DNA of 64,000 bases. Source: JACVRW01 sp963734365 (GTDB lineage Bacteria > Actinomycetota > Thermoleophilia > Solirubrobacterales > Thermoleophilaceae). The stretch is taken from assembly GCA_963734365.1 (NCBI GenBank), contig CAVTGV010000006.1, positions 339,264-403,263 on the forward strand. Direction: 5' to 3'. The stretch's first letter is position 1; every line of letters begins with the position of its first letter. The notes beneath the pieces are model-generated. The model was not told where the DNA came from and made no database searches. It was given only the letters and a program-made list of their open reading frames with translations. Made by a program: the position numbers and the translations under genes. Below are positions 9,692 through 19,248 of this stretch, one piece after another.

Positions 9692-11251
9692 GCCCGGACG
9701 GTCGCCGCGCTCTCGCCCGCTACCTCCGGACCCGCGCTCTCCTCCTGCCGCCGCGGCGCTCGGACGAACACGTAGACCGCGGTGACCAGCAGGACGCCGG
9801 CCGCCACCAGGAACGCGGTGCCGGTGGCGTCGACGAAGGCTTGCTGAGCCTGGTCCGCAAGCCGCGCGCCCGCGGCGCCGAACTTCTCGAGCGGCGCCTG
9901 CTGCACGAACGAGATCGACTCCTCGGCCCGCGCCCCTACGTCAGCGGGCAGGCCGGCTCACCGCGCCCTCCACGTTCGCCCGGTAGCTCTCGTTGAGCAC
10001 GCTGCCCAGGAGCGCGATGCCGATGGCGCTGCCGAACTCCCGTGACACGTCGTTGACCGCGGAGGCCACACCCTGCTTGGCGGGGGGCAGCGACGACACG
10101 ATCGCCGTGGTGGCCGGCGTACCCGCCAGCGCCATGCCCGCGGCGAACAGCAGGAGCCCGATGAGGAAGTACCAGTAGGCGAGGTCCGTGCTCAGGAAGG
10201 ACAGGACGATGAGACCGGCCGCGATGAGCGTGAGCCCGGCGGCGCCGGTGCGATTGATGCCCACGCGGTCGGCGATCCGCGGCGCCCGGCGCGCCAGCGG
10301 GATCAGCACGAGCGGCATGGGAACCAGCGCCAGCGCGGCCTCGAGCGGTGACAGTTCGGCCACGAACTGCAGGTACTGGAGAACGATGAAGAAGAAGCCG
10401 AAGGCCGCGAAGAACTGGACGGTCAGCGACAGGGATCCCGTGCCGAAGCCGCGCAGGCGAAACAGCCGCGGATCCAGGAGCGGGTGGGCGAGCCGCAGCT
10501 CGCGCAGTACGAATGCGGTGCCGGCGAGCAGGCCGCCGATGAGCCCGGCGAGCACGAGGACATCGCTCCAGCCCCGCTCGGGGCCCTCGATGATGCCGAA
10601 CACCAGCGCGGTGACCGCCACCAGCGAGAGCAGACCTCCGGCCACGTCGAGCGGCGGCGGGTCGTCCAGGCGCGAGGCGGGAATGAACGCCACGGTGCCG
10701 ATCAGCGCCAGCACGGCCAGGAGCACATTGAGGCCGAAGAAGGAGCTCCAGCTGAAGAACTCGAGCAGCAGCCCCGAGCCCAGCAGGCCGATCACCGCGC
10801 CGGCACCCACAACGCCGACCCAGACGCCCACGGCCTGGGCCCTCTCCTCCGGGGGAAACGATGTGGTGATGATCGACAGCGTGGTGGGCATCACCAGCGC
10901 CGCGCCCACTCCCATCGCGGCCCGCAGCCCGATCAGCGTGGTGGGATCGTTCGCCACCAGCGCGACCGCCGCGGCAGTGCCGAAGACCACCAGCCCGACC
11001 ATGAGGATGACCTTGCGCCCGAAGCGGTCGCCGATCGCGCCGGCGATCAGCAGCAGGCCGGCGAAGACCATCGTGTACGCGTCCACGATCCACTGGAGCT
11101 CGCTCTGCGTGGCGCCGGTGTCACGAGCCAGATCGGGCAGAGCCACGTTCAGGCCGCTCACAGCCGAGACCACCATCATCAGAGCAAGGGCCACGACGCC
11201 GAGCACGACCTTGCGCTGCCGGGCGGAGAGGGTGTTGGGCTGGTCGTTCAT
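9688..11251 (-). CDS. DHA2-type MFS drug exporter (one frameshift)
   Basis: The N-terminal 430 residues read cleanly: LNVALPDLARDTGATQSELQWIVDAYTMVFAGLLLIAGAIGDRFGRK is the MFS A-motif region of EmrB/QacA-type exporters, with about 13 hydrophobic segments. The frame stops after VEGAVSRPAR at 9941, but the next frame continues as ADVGARAEESISFVQQAPLEKFG and a final helix (GTAFLVAAGVLLVTAVYVFV). One missing base near 9955 restores a 520-aa, 14-helix protein. It is divergent from a TetR regulator with an operator-like repeat between them, the usual drug-inducible exporter arrangement. Confidence 0.88.
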
Positions 11252-11263
11252 GGGTTCCTTCGC

Positions 11264-11291
11264 GTAGAATTCAGTACGTGCAGAATTCTAC
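11264..11291. promoter_or_regulatory. TetR operator candidate between exporter and regulator
   Basis: Perfect 9-bp inverted repeat: GTAGAATTC at 11264-11272 and GAATTCTAC at 11283-11291, with a 10-nt spacer. It sits in the 70-nt divergent promoter region of the MFS exporter (start 11251) and TetR gene (start 11322). The site is AT-rich in an otherwise GC-rich region. Confidence 0.7.
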
Positions 11292-11321
11292 ACACGCGGA
11301 ATTAACGTTGTCAAGGGGCCG

Positions 11322-11924
11322 ATGAACGAGACGGAGGCAAGTCGCCGTCCCGGCCGCCGTGCCGGCGACAGTGGCACGCGCGAGGCGATCCTCGGCGCCG
11401 CCCGCAGGCAGTTCGCCGAGCGTGGCTTCGACCGCACCTCCCTGCGCAGCATCGCTCAGGAGGCCGGCGTCGACCCCACCCTGGTGTCGCACTTCTACGG
11501 CTCGAAGCAGAAGCTGTTCGCGACCGTGGTGGAGCTGCCGTTCGACCCCGCGGTGGTGATCCCTCACCTGATCGCCGGGGACCAGGACGGCGTGGGCCTG
11601 AGGTTGGCCCGCTTCCTCGTGGCGGTGCTCGAGTCCGACGCCGGCCGCCAGCGGTTGACCGGCATGGTCCGGGCCGCGGCGTCGGAGCCGGAGGCGTCTC
11701 GCCTCGTCCGCGAGTTCATCAGCCGCGAGGTGCTCGCCAGGATCGCGGAGAGCCTGGACGTCGACGACGCGCCGCTGCGCGCCTCGCTCGTAGGCTCTCA
11801 GATCGTTGGCATGGTGATGGCGCGCTACATCGTGAAGGTCGAGCCGCTGGCGTCGCGGGATGCAGACGAGGTGGCCGAGCTGGTGGCGCCCGTGTTTCAG
11901 CACTACCTCACGGAGCCCCTGTGA
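11322..11924 (+). CDS. TetR/AcrR-family repressor
   Basis: 200 aa. The N-terminal DNA-binding domain reads REAILGAARRQFAERGFDRTSLRSIAQEAGVDPTLVSHFYGSKQKLF. The C-terminal ligand domain carries TetR_C-type residues (LTGMVRAAASEPEASRLVREFI). It probably represses the divergent DHA2 exporter through the inverted repeat at 11264-11291. The MBL-fold gene starts on its stop codon (GTGA). Confidence 0.92.
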   Translation: MNETEASRRPGRRAGDSGTREAILGAARRQFAERGFDRTSLRSIAQEAGVDPTLVSHFYGSKQKLFATVVELPFDPAVVIPHLIAGDQDGVGLRLARFLVAVLESDAGRQRLTGMVRAAASEPEASRLVREFISREVLARIAESLDVDDAPLRASLVGSQIVGMVMARYIVKVEPLASRDADEVAELVAPVFQHYLTEPL

Positions 11925-12713
11925 CCGGCGTCCGCCTCACCCACATCGGTGGGCCCGACGCTGCTGATCGAGGTGGGGGGCTGGCGCCTGCTCACCGATC
12001 CCACCTTCGACGACCCGGGGCGCAGGTACAACTTCGGCTGGGGCGCGATGTCGCGCAAGCTGACGGGACCGGCGATTCCCGCGAGCGAAATCGGCCCGAT
12101 CGACGCCGTCCTCCTCACCCACGAGCACCACGGCGACAACCTGGACCCCGCCGGGCGCGCCCTGCTGCCGGCGGCCGGCGCGGTGGTCACCACCGTGTCG
12201 GGTGCGGACCAGCTAGGCGGTGCGGCGCGCGGGCTCGAGCCCTGGCAGACCACGTCGCTCGAGGCGCCCGGCCGGCCGGCGATCGAGATCACCGCCACAC
12301 CGTGCCGTCACGGTCCCCCGCACGCGCACTTCATCATCGGCGACGTGATCGGCTTCGCCCTCCGCTGGGACGGCCAGGAGCACGGACAGCTGTGGATCTC
12401 CGGTGACACGGTGCTCTACGACGGGGTACGCGAGGTCGCGGACCGGGTGCAGGTGGACACCGCGGTGCTCCATCTCGGCGGCGTGCGGTTCCCCGTGAGC
12501 GGGCCGATCCGTTACACGATGACCGCGCGCGACGCCGTGGAGCTGTGCGGTCTCATCCGTCCACGCACGACGATCCCGATCCACTACGAGGGCTGGCGGC
12601 ACTTCAGGGAGGGGCGAGCGGCCATCGAAGAGGAGTTCGCGCGGGCGCCCGAGGACATCCGCTCGCGCGTGCGCTGGCTGCCGATCGGCGAGCAGGTGGA
12701 AATCGTCGGGTGA
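11921..12713 (+). CDS. Metallo-beta-lactamase-fold hydrolase, UlaG-like (one frameshift)
   Basis: From GTG 11921 the protein begins VTGVRLTHIGG, and the rest, PTLLIEVGGWRLLTDPTFDDPG, follows one base out of frame near 11955, so one inserted base is likely. The MBL motif is LTHEHHGDNLD. Further ligands lie in TPCRHGPPHAHF, WISGDTVLYDG and PIHYEGWRHF. About 263 aa when joined, usual for UlaG-like hydrolases. It overlaps the TetR stop and is probably cotranscribed. Substrate is unknown. Confidence 0.85.
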
Positions 12714-12760
12714 GCGAGCAACGCCGCAACTGCCCGACCCGCCGGCTGTTTGTGGTCGCG

Positions 12761-13736
12761 ATGGCGGCAACCACGACAGCTCGGCGCCCAGCGCGCTCGC
12801 TCGCTGCGGTGATGGCGCTGCTGGTGGCCGCACTGGTCTCGGCCGCGCCGGCCCAGGCCACGTTCCCCGGCCGCAACGGCGGGATCGCCTTCGCGCAACG
12901 CACGGGCAGCGGCGACTCGGCCCCGGCGCTCGTGGAGCACCGGCGACTGGCCACGCGGCCGCCCGGCTCTCAGAACCCGCGCATCCTGCTCGACTGCGAG
13001 CTCACCGACGGCGTGCCCAGCGGCGGTGACTGCACGGGCACGGACTACTCGTCGCCGTCGTACTCGCCCGACGGCCGGATGATCGTGTTCGACGCGGGCA
13101 CGCAGATCGGCGTGATCGACGCCGACGGCGGAGGCGGCGTCGCGCTGTTCCCCGCCGTCACGGCCAACGACGGCAGCCCCGCGTTCTCGCCCGACGCGAG
13201 GCGCATCGTGTTCACGGGCAGCCAACGACCGCGGTACCACCGACCTGTACGTACGCAGTGCGAGCGGCGGCGCCGCGCGCCTGATCATCAACGACGCCGG
13301 CGCGCCCGCCTGGTCGCGCCGCAACGTGCTGGCCTATGTCCGCAGCGGGAACGTCTATGTCGCCCGCCCGACCGGCGGGCATCGCCGTCTCGTGACCTCC
13401 GGGGTCGCGCCCGACTGGTCGCCGACCGGGAGACGCCTGGTGCTCGTCCGCCCCTCGCCTCGAAACGTCTTCGACGATCCCTTCGGCTCCGTCTATCTCT
13501 CCGATCCCAACGGCCGCGGGCTGCGCCGGGTGCGAGTGGGCGACGACGTGTTCAACCCCGTCTGGTCCCCGGACGGCACCTCGATCGCCTACGCCCGCTC
13601 CGACCAGGGCGTGTTCGCCAAGCGCCTGGGCAGCAGCCGGCCCGCTCGCCTGGTGGCGCAGACCCAGATCAGCGGCGAGAGCGGCTTCGTGGTGGCGTTC
13701 GACCCGGCCTGGCGGCCGCGGCCGCTTCCGCGCTGA
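12761..13736 (+). CDS. Exported TolB-like WD40/PD40 beta-propeller (one frameshift)
   Basis: Signal peptide MAATTTARRPARSLAAVMALLVAALVSAAPAQA precedes repeated PD40 units (YSSPSYSPDGRMIVFDAG, PAFSPDARRIVFTGS, PVWSPDGTSIAYARS). After VFTGS near 13222 the frame shifts by one base and continues NDRGTTDLYVRSASGGAARL to the stop at 13736. The length is about 324 aa. TolB-like propellers scaffold protein contacts at the envelope; no Pal or Tol genes are near. Confidence 0.8.
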
Positions 13737-13744
13737 GCCCCGCG

Positions 13745-14140
13745 TTGCACCTGGAGCAGTTCGCACTGATCGTCGACGACTACGACTCGGCGATCGAGTT
13801 CTTCGTCGACAAGCTGGGCTTCGAGCTGGCGGAGGACTCGCCGGCCCTCACCACGGCCGGCGGCCGGCCGAAGCGCTGGGTGGTGGTCCGTCCCCCGAAC
13901 GCCGACACCGGCGTGCTGCTCGCCCAGGCCGACGGAGAGACCCAGCGCGCCACCGTCGGCCACCAGTTCGCCGGCCGGGTGGGCTTCTTCCTCCGCGTGG
14001 ACGACTTCGACGCCGCCCACGCCCGGATGACACAGGCGGGCGTGGAGTTCGTCGGGGAGCCGCGCACGGAGCCCTACGGCCGGGTGGCGGTGTTCCTCGA
14101 TGTCGCAGGCAACCGCTGGGACCTGCTCGGGCCGGCCTGA
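13745..14140 (+). CDS. VOC-family (glyoxalase/dioxygenase-like) protein
   Basis: 131 aa from TTG 13745, the first plausible start after the propeller stop. It begins MHLEQFALIVDDYDSAIEFFVDKLGFELAEDSP and ends EPYGRVAVFLDVAGNRWDLLGP, a full VOC unit with its two beta-alpha-beta-beta-beta modules. The metal-ligand pattern (His near residue 2, Glu in the C-terminal strand) suggests an active metal site in a dimer. Reaction unknown. Confidence 0.85.
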   Translation: MHLEQFALIVDDYDSAIEFFVDKLGFELAEDSPALTTAGGRPKRWVVVRPPNADTGVLLAQADGETQRATVGHQFAGRVGFFLRVDDFDAAHARMTQAGVEFVGEPRTEPYGRVAVFLDVAGNRWDLLGPA

Positions 14141-14205
14141 TTCCCCGAAGGCCCGATCGCGGGGATACTGGTACCGACCCCGTCAAGGCCCAGACAGGAG
14201 GACGC

Positions 14206-14511
14206 ATGCACGCTCGAGTCGCGACGTTCGAGGGAGGCGAGCCTGAGCAGATCAGGCAGATGGTCGAGGAGATCAAGCGGCGCGCCGAATCGGGACCGCC
14301 GGAGGGCGTGCCGGCCGTGGGGCTGCTGCTTCTCCATCGCGCCGAGGACGGAAAGGTGATGAACGTCTCGCTGTTCGAGACCGAGGACGATCTGCGGCAG
14401 GGCAACGAGACCCTGAACGCGATGGATCCGCCCGTTCCGGGAGCGATGGGCCAGCGCACGTCCGTCGAGATCTACGAGGTCGGCGTGAAGCTCGACGCGC
14501 CGGCGGGCTGA
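14206..14511 (+). CDS. Small dimeric alpha/beta-barrel (ABM-like) protein
   Basis: 101 aa preceded by AGGAGG. MHARVATFEGGEPEQIRQMVEEIKRRAESGPPEGVP and the later FETEDDLRQGNETLNAM are reminiscent of antibiotic-biosynthesis-monooxygenase or stress-responsive alpha-beta barrels. The match is by pattern only; function is unknown. The LLM gene follows 14 nt later and may be in the same operon. Confidence 0.6.
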   Translation: MHARVATFEGGEPEQIRQMVEEIKRRAESGPPEGVPAVGLLLLHRAEDGKVMNVSLFETEDDLRQGNETLNAMDPPVPGAMGQRTSVEIYEVGVKLDAPAG

Positions 14512-14525
14512 GCGCCAGCCCCGCC

Positions 14526-15512
14526 ATGGACGCCCGGGTCGGCGCCGGTGTAACGCCCTTCCAGACCGACGCCGAGGCGACCATCCGACTGGCGCAGAGA
14601 GCCGAGGAGCTCGGCTATGCGCGGTTCGGGGCCGCCGAAGGATGGACGCAGGATGCGGTGGTGGTGCTCACCCGTATTGCCGCGGTCACGTCGCGGATCG
14701 GCATTGCCACCGGCGTCCTGTCGGTCTGGAGCCGCACGCCGGGGACGCTGGCCATGGCGGCGGCGAGCCTCCAGGGCGCGTCGGGCGGCCGCTTTGCACT
14801 CGGCCTCGGCGCCAGCAGCCCTCCGCTCGTGGAAGGCCTGCATGGCCTCACCTGGCAGAAGCCGGTCGATCGCATGCGCACGACCCTCATCGCGGTCCGG
14901 GCGCTGCTCGAGGGTGAGCGGCTGCCGCTCGACCGTGAGGGCGTGAGGCCGCTCCGCCTGGGCGTGCCGCCCCCGGAACCCGTGCCGATCTCGCTGGCGG
15001 CGCTCGCCCCGGCATCCGTCCGGCTTGCGGGTGAGCTGGCCGACCACTGGCTGCCCTTCCTCTGGGCACGCTCGCGGCTCGACGATGGGCGGACCCTGCT
15101 CGCAGAGGGGGAGGCTGCCGCCGAGTCTCCCCGTGCAACGGGGGTCACCGCGAGCGTCCCTCTCGCTGTCGCCGAGAGCGAGGAAGGTGCGCGGCAGCTG
15201 GCGGCCGGCTGGCTGCTCGCCTATCTCACGAGCATGGGCCCGCTCTATCCACGGGTCCTCCGCGACCAGTTCGGCTTTGCCCGTGAGGTCGAGGCCCTGC
15301 TCGAGGCAAACGGGGGCGGCGCGCCACCTAGCTTGCCGCCGGAGGCGGAGCGACTGGCGCGCGAGGTGACCGTCATGGCGACCTACGACGAGGCGCCGGC
15401 CGCGGTTCGTGAGTGGCTGGACGCAGGGGCGGACGCGATCGACCTGGTGCTGCCTCCCGGGCTCCCCGAGCAGCAGCACCGCGAGATGCTCGAGGCCGCG
15501 GCGCCTGCCTGA
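14526..15512 (+). CDS. LLM-class (F420-type) oxidoreductase
   Basis: 328 aa. GAGVTPFQTDAEATIRLAQRAEELGYARFGAAEGWTQDAVVVLTRIA and RIGIATGVLSVWSRTPGTLAMAAASL are LLM barrel signatures, with RFALGLGASSPPLVEGLHG as the flavin/F420-binding loop. Family members use F420 or FMN on diverse substrates. It is probably cotranscribed with the small barrel protein upstream. Confidence 0.88.
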   Translation: MDARVGAGVTPFQTDAEATIRLAQRAEELGYARFGAAEGWTQDAVVVLTRIAAVTSRIGIATGVLSVWSRTPGTLAMAAASLQGASGGRFALGLGASSPPLVEGLHGLTWQKPVDRMRTTLIAVRALLEGERLPLDREGVRPLRLGVPPPEPVPISLAALAPASVRLAGELADHWLPFLWARSRLDDGRTLLAEGEAAAESPRATGVTASVPLAVAESEEGARQLAAGWLLAYLTSMGPLYPRVLRDQFGFAREVEALLEANGGGAPPSLPPEAERLAREVTVMATYDEAPAAVREWLDAGADAIDLVLPPGLPEQQHREMLEAAAPA

Positions 15513-15554
15513 GGCCACCAGCATCTGCCCGTCACGCCGGAGCCTCGCGGTTCG

Positions 15555-16193
15555 TCAGCCGGACTCGCTCGGGCTGTCATGAACGAGTCTCATCTCTCGG
15601 GCGAGCTCGGAACTCGCGTAGGGGCCCTCACCCTCGAGCTCGCCGATGACTGTCCGAACGATCTCGGTCGGCTTGTTCTGACTCATCTTGCGCTTCGCCA
15701 CGATCCTGGTCGGGGTGAGCCGTAGTCCGACGGTGCCCCGACTGAGCTGGCGTGCGTCCTCGGTGGCCGCCGGCGTGGCGTTCAATCGGCGCGGCGCAGC
15801 CACGTGTTCTTCAAAGCCGTCGACCAGCTTTTCCAGGACGGCGAAGTTCTCGTCGGGGGTCAGGATCTCGGGAACCCCTGAGAGGTGAGCCACGATGAAG
15901 TTCCATGTCGGTACCTCGAACTGCTCGCCGTACCAACTGGACGAGATGTATCCGTGGGGACCTTGAACGATGATCAGCAGCTCGTGCTCGCCGAGCTCGT
16001 GGACGCGCTCGTCCGGTCTACCCAGATGAGTCAGGATCGACAGGTCGCTGCGGTCCTCGTCGAGCAGAATCGGGTAGTGAGAGGCCACCAGGCCGCCCGA
16101 GGCGTTCGAAACCAACGTGGCCCACGGGTTCTCGACTATGAGGCGGCCGATCTGATCGACGTCGTCGAGCTCGAAGTAGGGGTTCTTTCGCAT
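15555..16193 (-). CDS. PaiB-family FMN-binding protein
   Basis: 212 aa. VDQIGRLIVENPWATLVSNASGGLVASHYPILLDE and HGYISSSWYGEQFEVPTWNFIVAHLSG are PaiB-typical (FMN-binding split barrel). The C-terminal GLRLTPTRIVAKRKMSQNKP, normally KlSQNr, is also present. PaiB proteins in Bacillus are linked to negative regulation of sporulation and protease genes; here the role is unknown. It is convergent with the LLM gene. Confidence 0.88.
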   Translation of the reverse strand: MRKNPYFELDDVDQIGRLIVENPWATLVSNASGGLVASHYPILLDEDRSDLSILTHLGRPDERVHELGEHELLIIVQGPHGYISSSWYGEQFEVPTWNFIVAHLSGVPEILTPDENFAVLEKLVDGFEEHVAAPRRLNATPAATEDARQLSRGTVGLRLTPTRIVAKRKMSQNKPTEIVRTVIGELEGEGPYASSELAREMRLVHDSPSESG

Positions 16194-16711
16194 CGCGCCG
16201 TCCTGTCGGTCCAGGACATCTTGACGATCACGCGCTCACCTGGCTTGTCTCGCCGAAGGCCGGCAGCAACGCGAACCCGGCGGTCCCACTGGAGGGTGGC
16301 GACCGCCGGGCCAGAGTGCCGCTGGTCATCGCTCAGCCAGGGGTGTGCTGCCGCGACTCAACCGATCTCTCCAGCGGCCCGACCAACCCTCCCGTGCTTC
16401 GCGCAGAGTGCAAGTCCGCGTTCGGGCGCTCAGGCGCGTCTGGGGTACAGCCTTGGCCCTGCTGTCGGGAAGATCGAACGTCACCGGTCTTGACACCGAT
16501 CGCAGTGCGGCGAGGAGTGCGAGCGTTCACTCTTATCTCCCCGTGCCCTCCGATCGGTCCTTTTTAAGGCCGCTCAGGTTAAGCCGGTCAGACAGCGGCG
16601 TTGGAGGCTGCACGGCCGATGAGCTACGCCCCGCCGGTTGCCGTTTGCGGCGACCCGGGCTACGTTGGACCGCCGGTCAGGGACTCGCCCTCACGGTTCG
16701 GGAGGAACCTC
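16194..16711. other. 518-nt intergenic region with an inverted repeat
   Basis: No convincing gene. A perfect 10-bp inverted repeat (CCCGGCGGTC at 16276-16285, GACCGCCGGG at 16301-16310, 15-nt loop) lies 83 nt upstream of the PaiB start. The right part should hold the promoter of the protease gene. Confidence 0.5.
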
Positions 16712-17980
16712 ATGCAATTCGCTTCTCGCGGTCCGGCGCATGGTCGCCGCCTGCTCAAACTGACGCTGGTCTTGGCGCTGGCGCTTGCTCTGTTGGGCTC
16801 GGTGGCGTCGTCGAGTTTCGGGACACCTCCACAACGCTTCGACAGTTGGACCGGGACGACTGAAGCCGGCGGCGCCACGCCGGGCGAGGGCAAGGGCACT
16901 CGCTTCGGCGAGGGCAGCGGAGATCCGCGGTCCGGGCGAAGCCGCGCCAAGCTCAGGAAGAGCTGCAAGAAGAAGCGGGGCAAGCGGGTCTGCAAGTACA
17001 AGCGGGGCGGCAAGCTGGTCAAGATCTGCGTCAAGCGCAAGCACCGCAAGCAGCGCTGCCGCAAAGTGGCAGGCAGGTCCGCTGCCGCGCCCGGCCGGCA
17101 GGCCGAGGCGTCGAGCCTGCGAAACCACGGCTACACCAACCCGCTCATGCCGGCTGTGGGTCGCTTCTACTGGGAGCCGCGCGGTGGCTGGTGCTCAGGC
17201 ACGCTGGTGCGGCGCGGGATCGTGCTGACCGCCGCCCACTGCCTGTACGCCGACCAGAACTCGGGCAAGGATTTCGGCACTACGAACTTCTACATGCAGG
17301 ACAGAGGCGCGGTTGATTTCGTGCCCGGCAACTATGCCTCAGGCGGCCAGGGACAAGCTCCCTACGGGGTCTGGCGGGCTACGCGGTCCTGGGTGCCCCA
17401 GGGCTGGGCCGCCACCGGCGCGAGCCAAGACCAAGGACTCGACTGGGGAATCGTGGAGCTGGCCCCGGACGCCAACGGCAACTATCCCGGCGACACGGTC
17501 GGCAGCTGGAGCGCGTATTGGAACGCTCAACTGCCGGTGGGCACTCACTTCTACAACGTCGGCTATCCGGCCAGCGGCGCCTTTAACACCGCCGAGTGGA
17601 ACTTCGGCAACGGCCAGTACTTCTGCGACAGCACGTGGGACGGCTTGAACGACAACGGCGGGGCTTTGAGCGGCAACTCGTTCACGATTGTGAACACCCC
17701 GTGTTACATGAACGGCGGCTCGTCGGGCGGGCCGGTGTTTGCGGAGTTCAACGACGGCAGCTGGGGAATCGTTGGGGTCAACAACCTCGCTGACTCTGCC
17801 GGCAACGCGCCAGGGCGATTCGCCACCACCAACTTCACCTTCTGGATGGATGACCGCTTCGGCCAGTTCTGGAACAGCATCTTCAATGCAGGAACAGCCA
17901 GCGTTTCGTCGGCAACTCGGGGGATCTCGTCTGACACCGTCCGTGCGGTCTCGAAGTCGAAACCGGGCCGCTACCCCTAA
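16712..17980 (+). CDS. Secreted trypsin-like serine protease
   Basis: 422 aa from ATG 16712, chosen because GGAGGAACCTC precedes it. A signal peptide (LLKLTLVLALALALLGSVASS) leads to a Lys/Arg/Cys-rich pro-region (KLRKSCKKKRGKRVCKYKRGG). The S1 triad is visible: His in LTAAHCLYA, Asp in GLDWGIVELAPD and Ser in MNGGSSGGPVFAE. The basic pro-region with paired Cys is a common linker in this lineage's secreted proteins. Specificity is unknown. Confidence 0.88.
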   Translation: MQFASRGPAHGRRLLKLTLVLALALALLGSVASSSFGTPPQRFDSWTGTTEAGGATPGEGKGTRFGEGSGDPRSGRSRAKLRKSCKKKRGKRVCKYKRGGKLVKICVKRKHRKQRCRKVAGRSAAAPGRQAEASSLRNHGYTNPLMPAVGRFYWEPRGGWCSGTLVRRGIVLTAAHCLYADQNSGKDFGTTNFYMQDRGAVDFVPGNYASGGQGQAPYGVWRATRSWVPQGWAATGASQDQGLDWGIVELAPDANGNYPGDTVGSWSAYWNAQLPVGTHFYNVGYPASGAFNTAEWNFGNGQYFCDSTWDGLNDNGGALSGNSFTIVNTPCYMNGGSSGGPVFAEFNDGSWGIVGVNNLADSAGNAPGRFATTNFTFWMDDRFGQFWNSIFNAGTASVSSATRGISSDTVRAVSKSKPGRYP

Positions 17981-18064
17981 GGCGTTCCGCAGCGTCTAAC
18001 GGAAGGTGAGGTTGAGCCCTGCGGGGCGCGGGCTCGTCTCATCAGCTGTCGAGAGTCAGTCGAT

Positions 18065-18300
18065 TGCGATCCCACACCGAACCTCCCAGGATCGCGTCCA
18101 AGCGATCGCCGCTCTGCGTCGGCTGCGCATGACCGCCGCGGAGAGATCGCCGAGATCCTCCGGATGGCGCTCTCGACCATCTCGGCGGTGCTCAAGCGGA
18201 TCGGGCTCGGCAGGTGTTCTCGACTCGAGCCGCCCAACCGCTACGAGCGCGCCCGTTCCAGCGAGCTGCTGCAGGTCATCGACGTCCGTTATCGCCCGTC
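18065..18300 (+). pseudogene. IS481-family transposase relic
   Basis: Plus-strand reading IPHRTSQDRVQAIAALRRLRMTAA, then after a 2-nt shift (AGAGA in place of AGA near 18144) EIAEILRMALSTISAVLKRIGLG and RLEPPNRYERARSSELLQVIDV. This is the HTH-to-catalytic linker region of IS481 transposases. Both ends and the DDE catalytic core are absent, so it is an old fragment. Confidence 0.75.
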
Positions 18301-18444
18301 GGCGTCGCCGGGTGGCGCTATGTGCTGAGCTTCGGGAAGTCCATCAACGTCCCGACCGGCTGACTTCCGGTGCAGATGCCAGCCAAGACCACCAAGATCT
18401 ACCCGCCGCGCGGCCCCCTTCAACGCTTCGCGCTCGCGCAGGCC

Positions 18445-19215
18445 ATGGCCGAGCGAGCCCTCTGCCGCGCCGCCGCTGCCGCGCTCGTCGCGACCCTACT
18501 CGCGCTCCTCGCTGCGCCCTGGTCGGGACTGGCGGCCGGTCCGAATCAGCGCTGTCGCGCGAAGGCACGGCACGCCCAGGGGTTCCCGGGTTGGGCACGG
18601 AAGCGCCGGGCGACCGTGTTGGTCGACTCGGTCCTGCTCGGCGGCTTGCCGCAGCTGCGCTCCCGACGCCCCTGCTGGCGGGTCGTCAAGTACGGGCGGC
18701 CGGCGCTCATGGTGAAGGCCGCCGAGAGCGAGCTCCGCGCACGCGGCCAGCGGGTGGACCGGCTCGTCATCGTCGGGATCGGCTACAACTCGCTCTGGGA
18801 GCGACACCGTCGCCGCCACGCCTACTGGGCCGCCCGGTTCGACCGCGAAGCCAAGCGACTCCTGCGCACCCTGCACCGGCTCGGCGCCCGCCAATTCGTC
18901 TGGGTCACGTTGCGCGAGCCGACCCCAGCGACGGTGCCGCCTCACGCGGTCGGTGAGCTCGGCCAATACTCGTGGTACTTCCCGTACGTGAACGGGCGTC
19001 TGCGCTACCTCGACCGCCGCCGGGACGACGTCGTGCTTGCCGACTGGAGGGCTGCCTCGAACCGGCCGGGCCTCACCTACGACTCGATCCACCTCAACCG
19101 GACGGGCGCGCTGCGCATGGCCCGAACGATCTGGCGAGCCGTGAGCGCCGAGGGGCGGCGCCAGGCCGGGCGCAGACCGCCGCCGAGCTACTCGGCGCCT
19201 GCAGAGTGGCGTTAG
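18445..19215 (+). CDS. Exported SGNH/GDSL-hydrolase-like protein
   Basis: About 256 aa from ATG 18445, whose first residues make a signal peptide (CRAAAAALVATLLALLAAPWSGLAAG). Upstream in-frame starts exist at 18370 and 18376. SGNH blocks: VLVDSVLLGG (the Ser block, lacking the usual Gly of GDS), IVGIGYNS (Asn-type block) and YDSIHLNRTGALRMA (Asp-His block). This resembles the C-terminal SGNH domain of surface acyltransferases. It probably esterifies or de-esterifies an envelope glycan. Confidence 0.7.
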   Translation: MAERALCRAAAAALVATLLALLAAPWSGLAAGPNQRCRAKARHAQGFPGWARKRRATVLVDSVLLGGLPQLRSRRPCWRVVKYGRPALMVKAAESELRARGQRVDRLVIVGIGYNSLWERHRRRHAYWAARFDREAKRLLRTLHRLGARQFVWVTLREPTPATVPPHAVGELGQYSWYFPYVNGRLRYLDRRRDDVVLADWRAASNRPGLTYDSIHLNRTGALRMARTIWRAVSAEGRRQAGRRPPPSYSAPAEWR

Positions 19216-19248
19216 GGTCGCAGGACTCGCAACCTCTTTGGAGGGACA

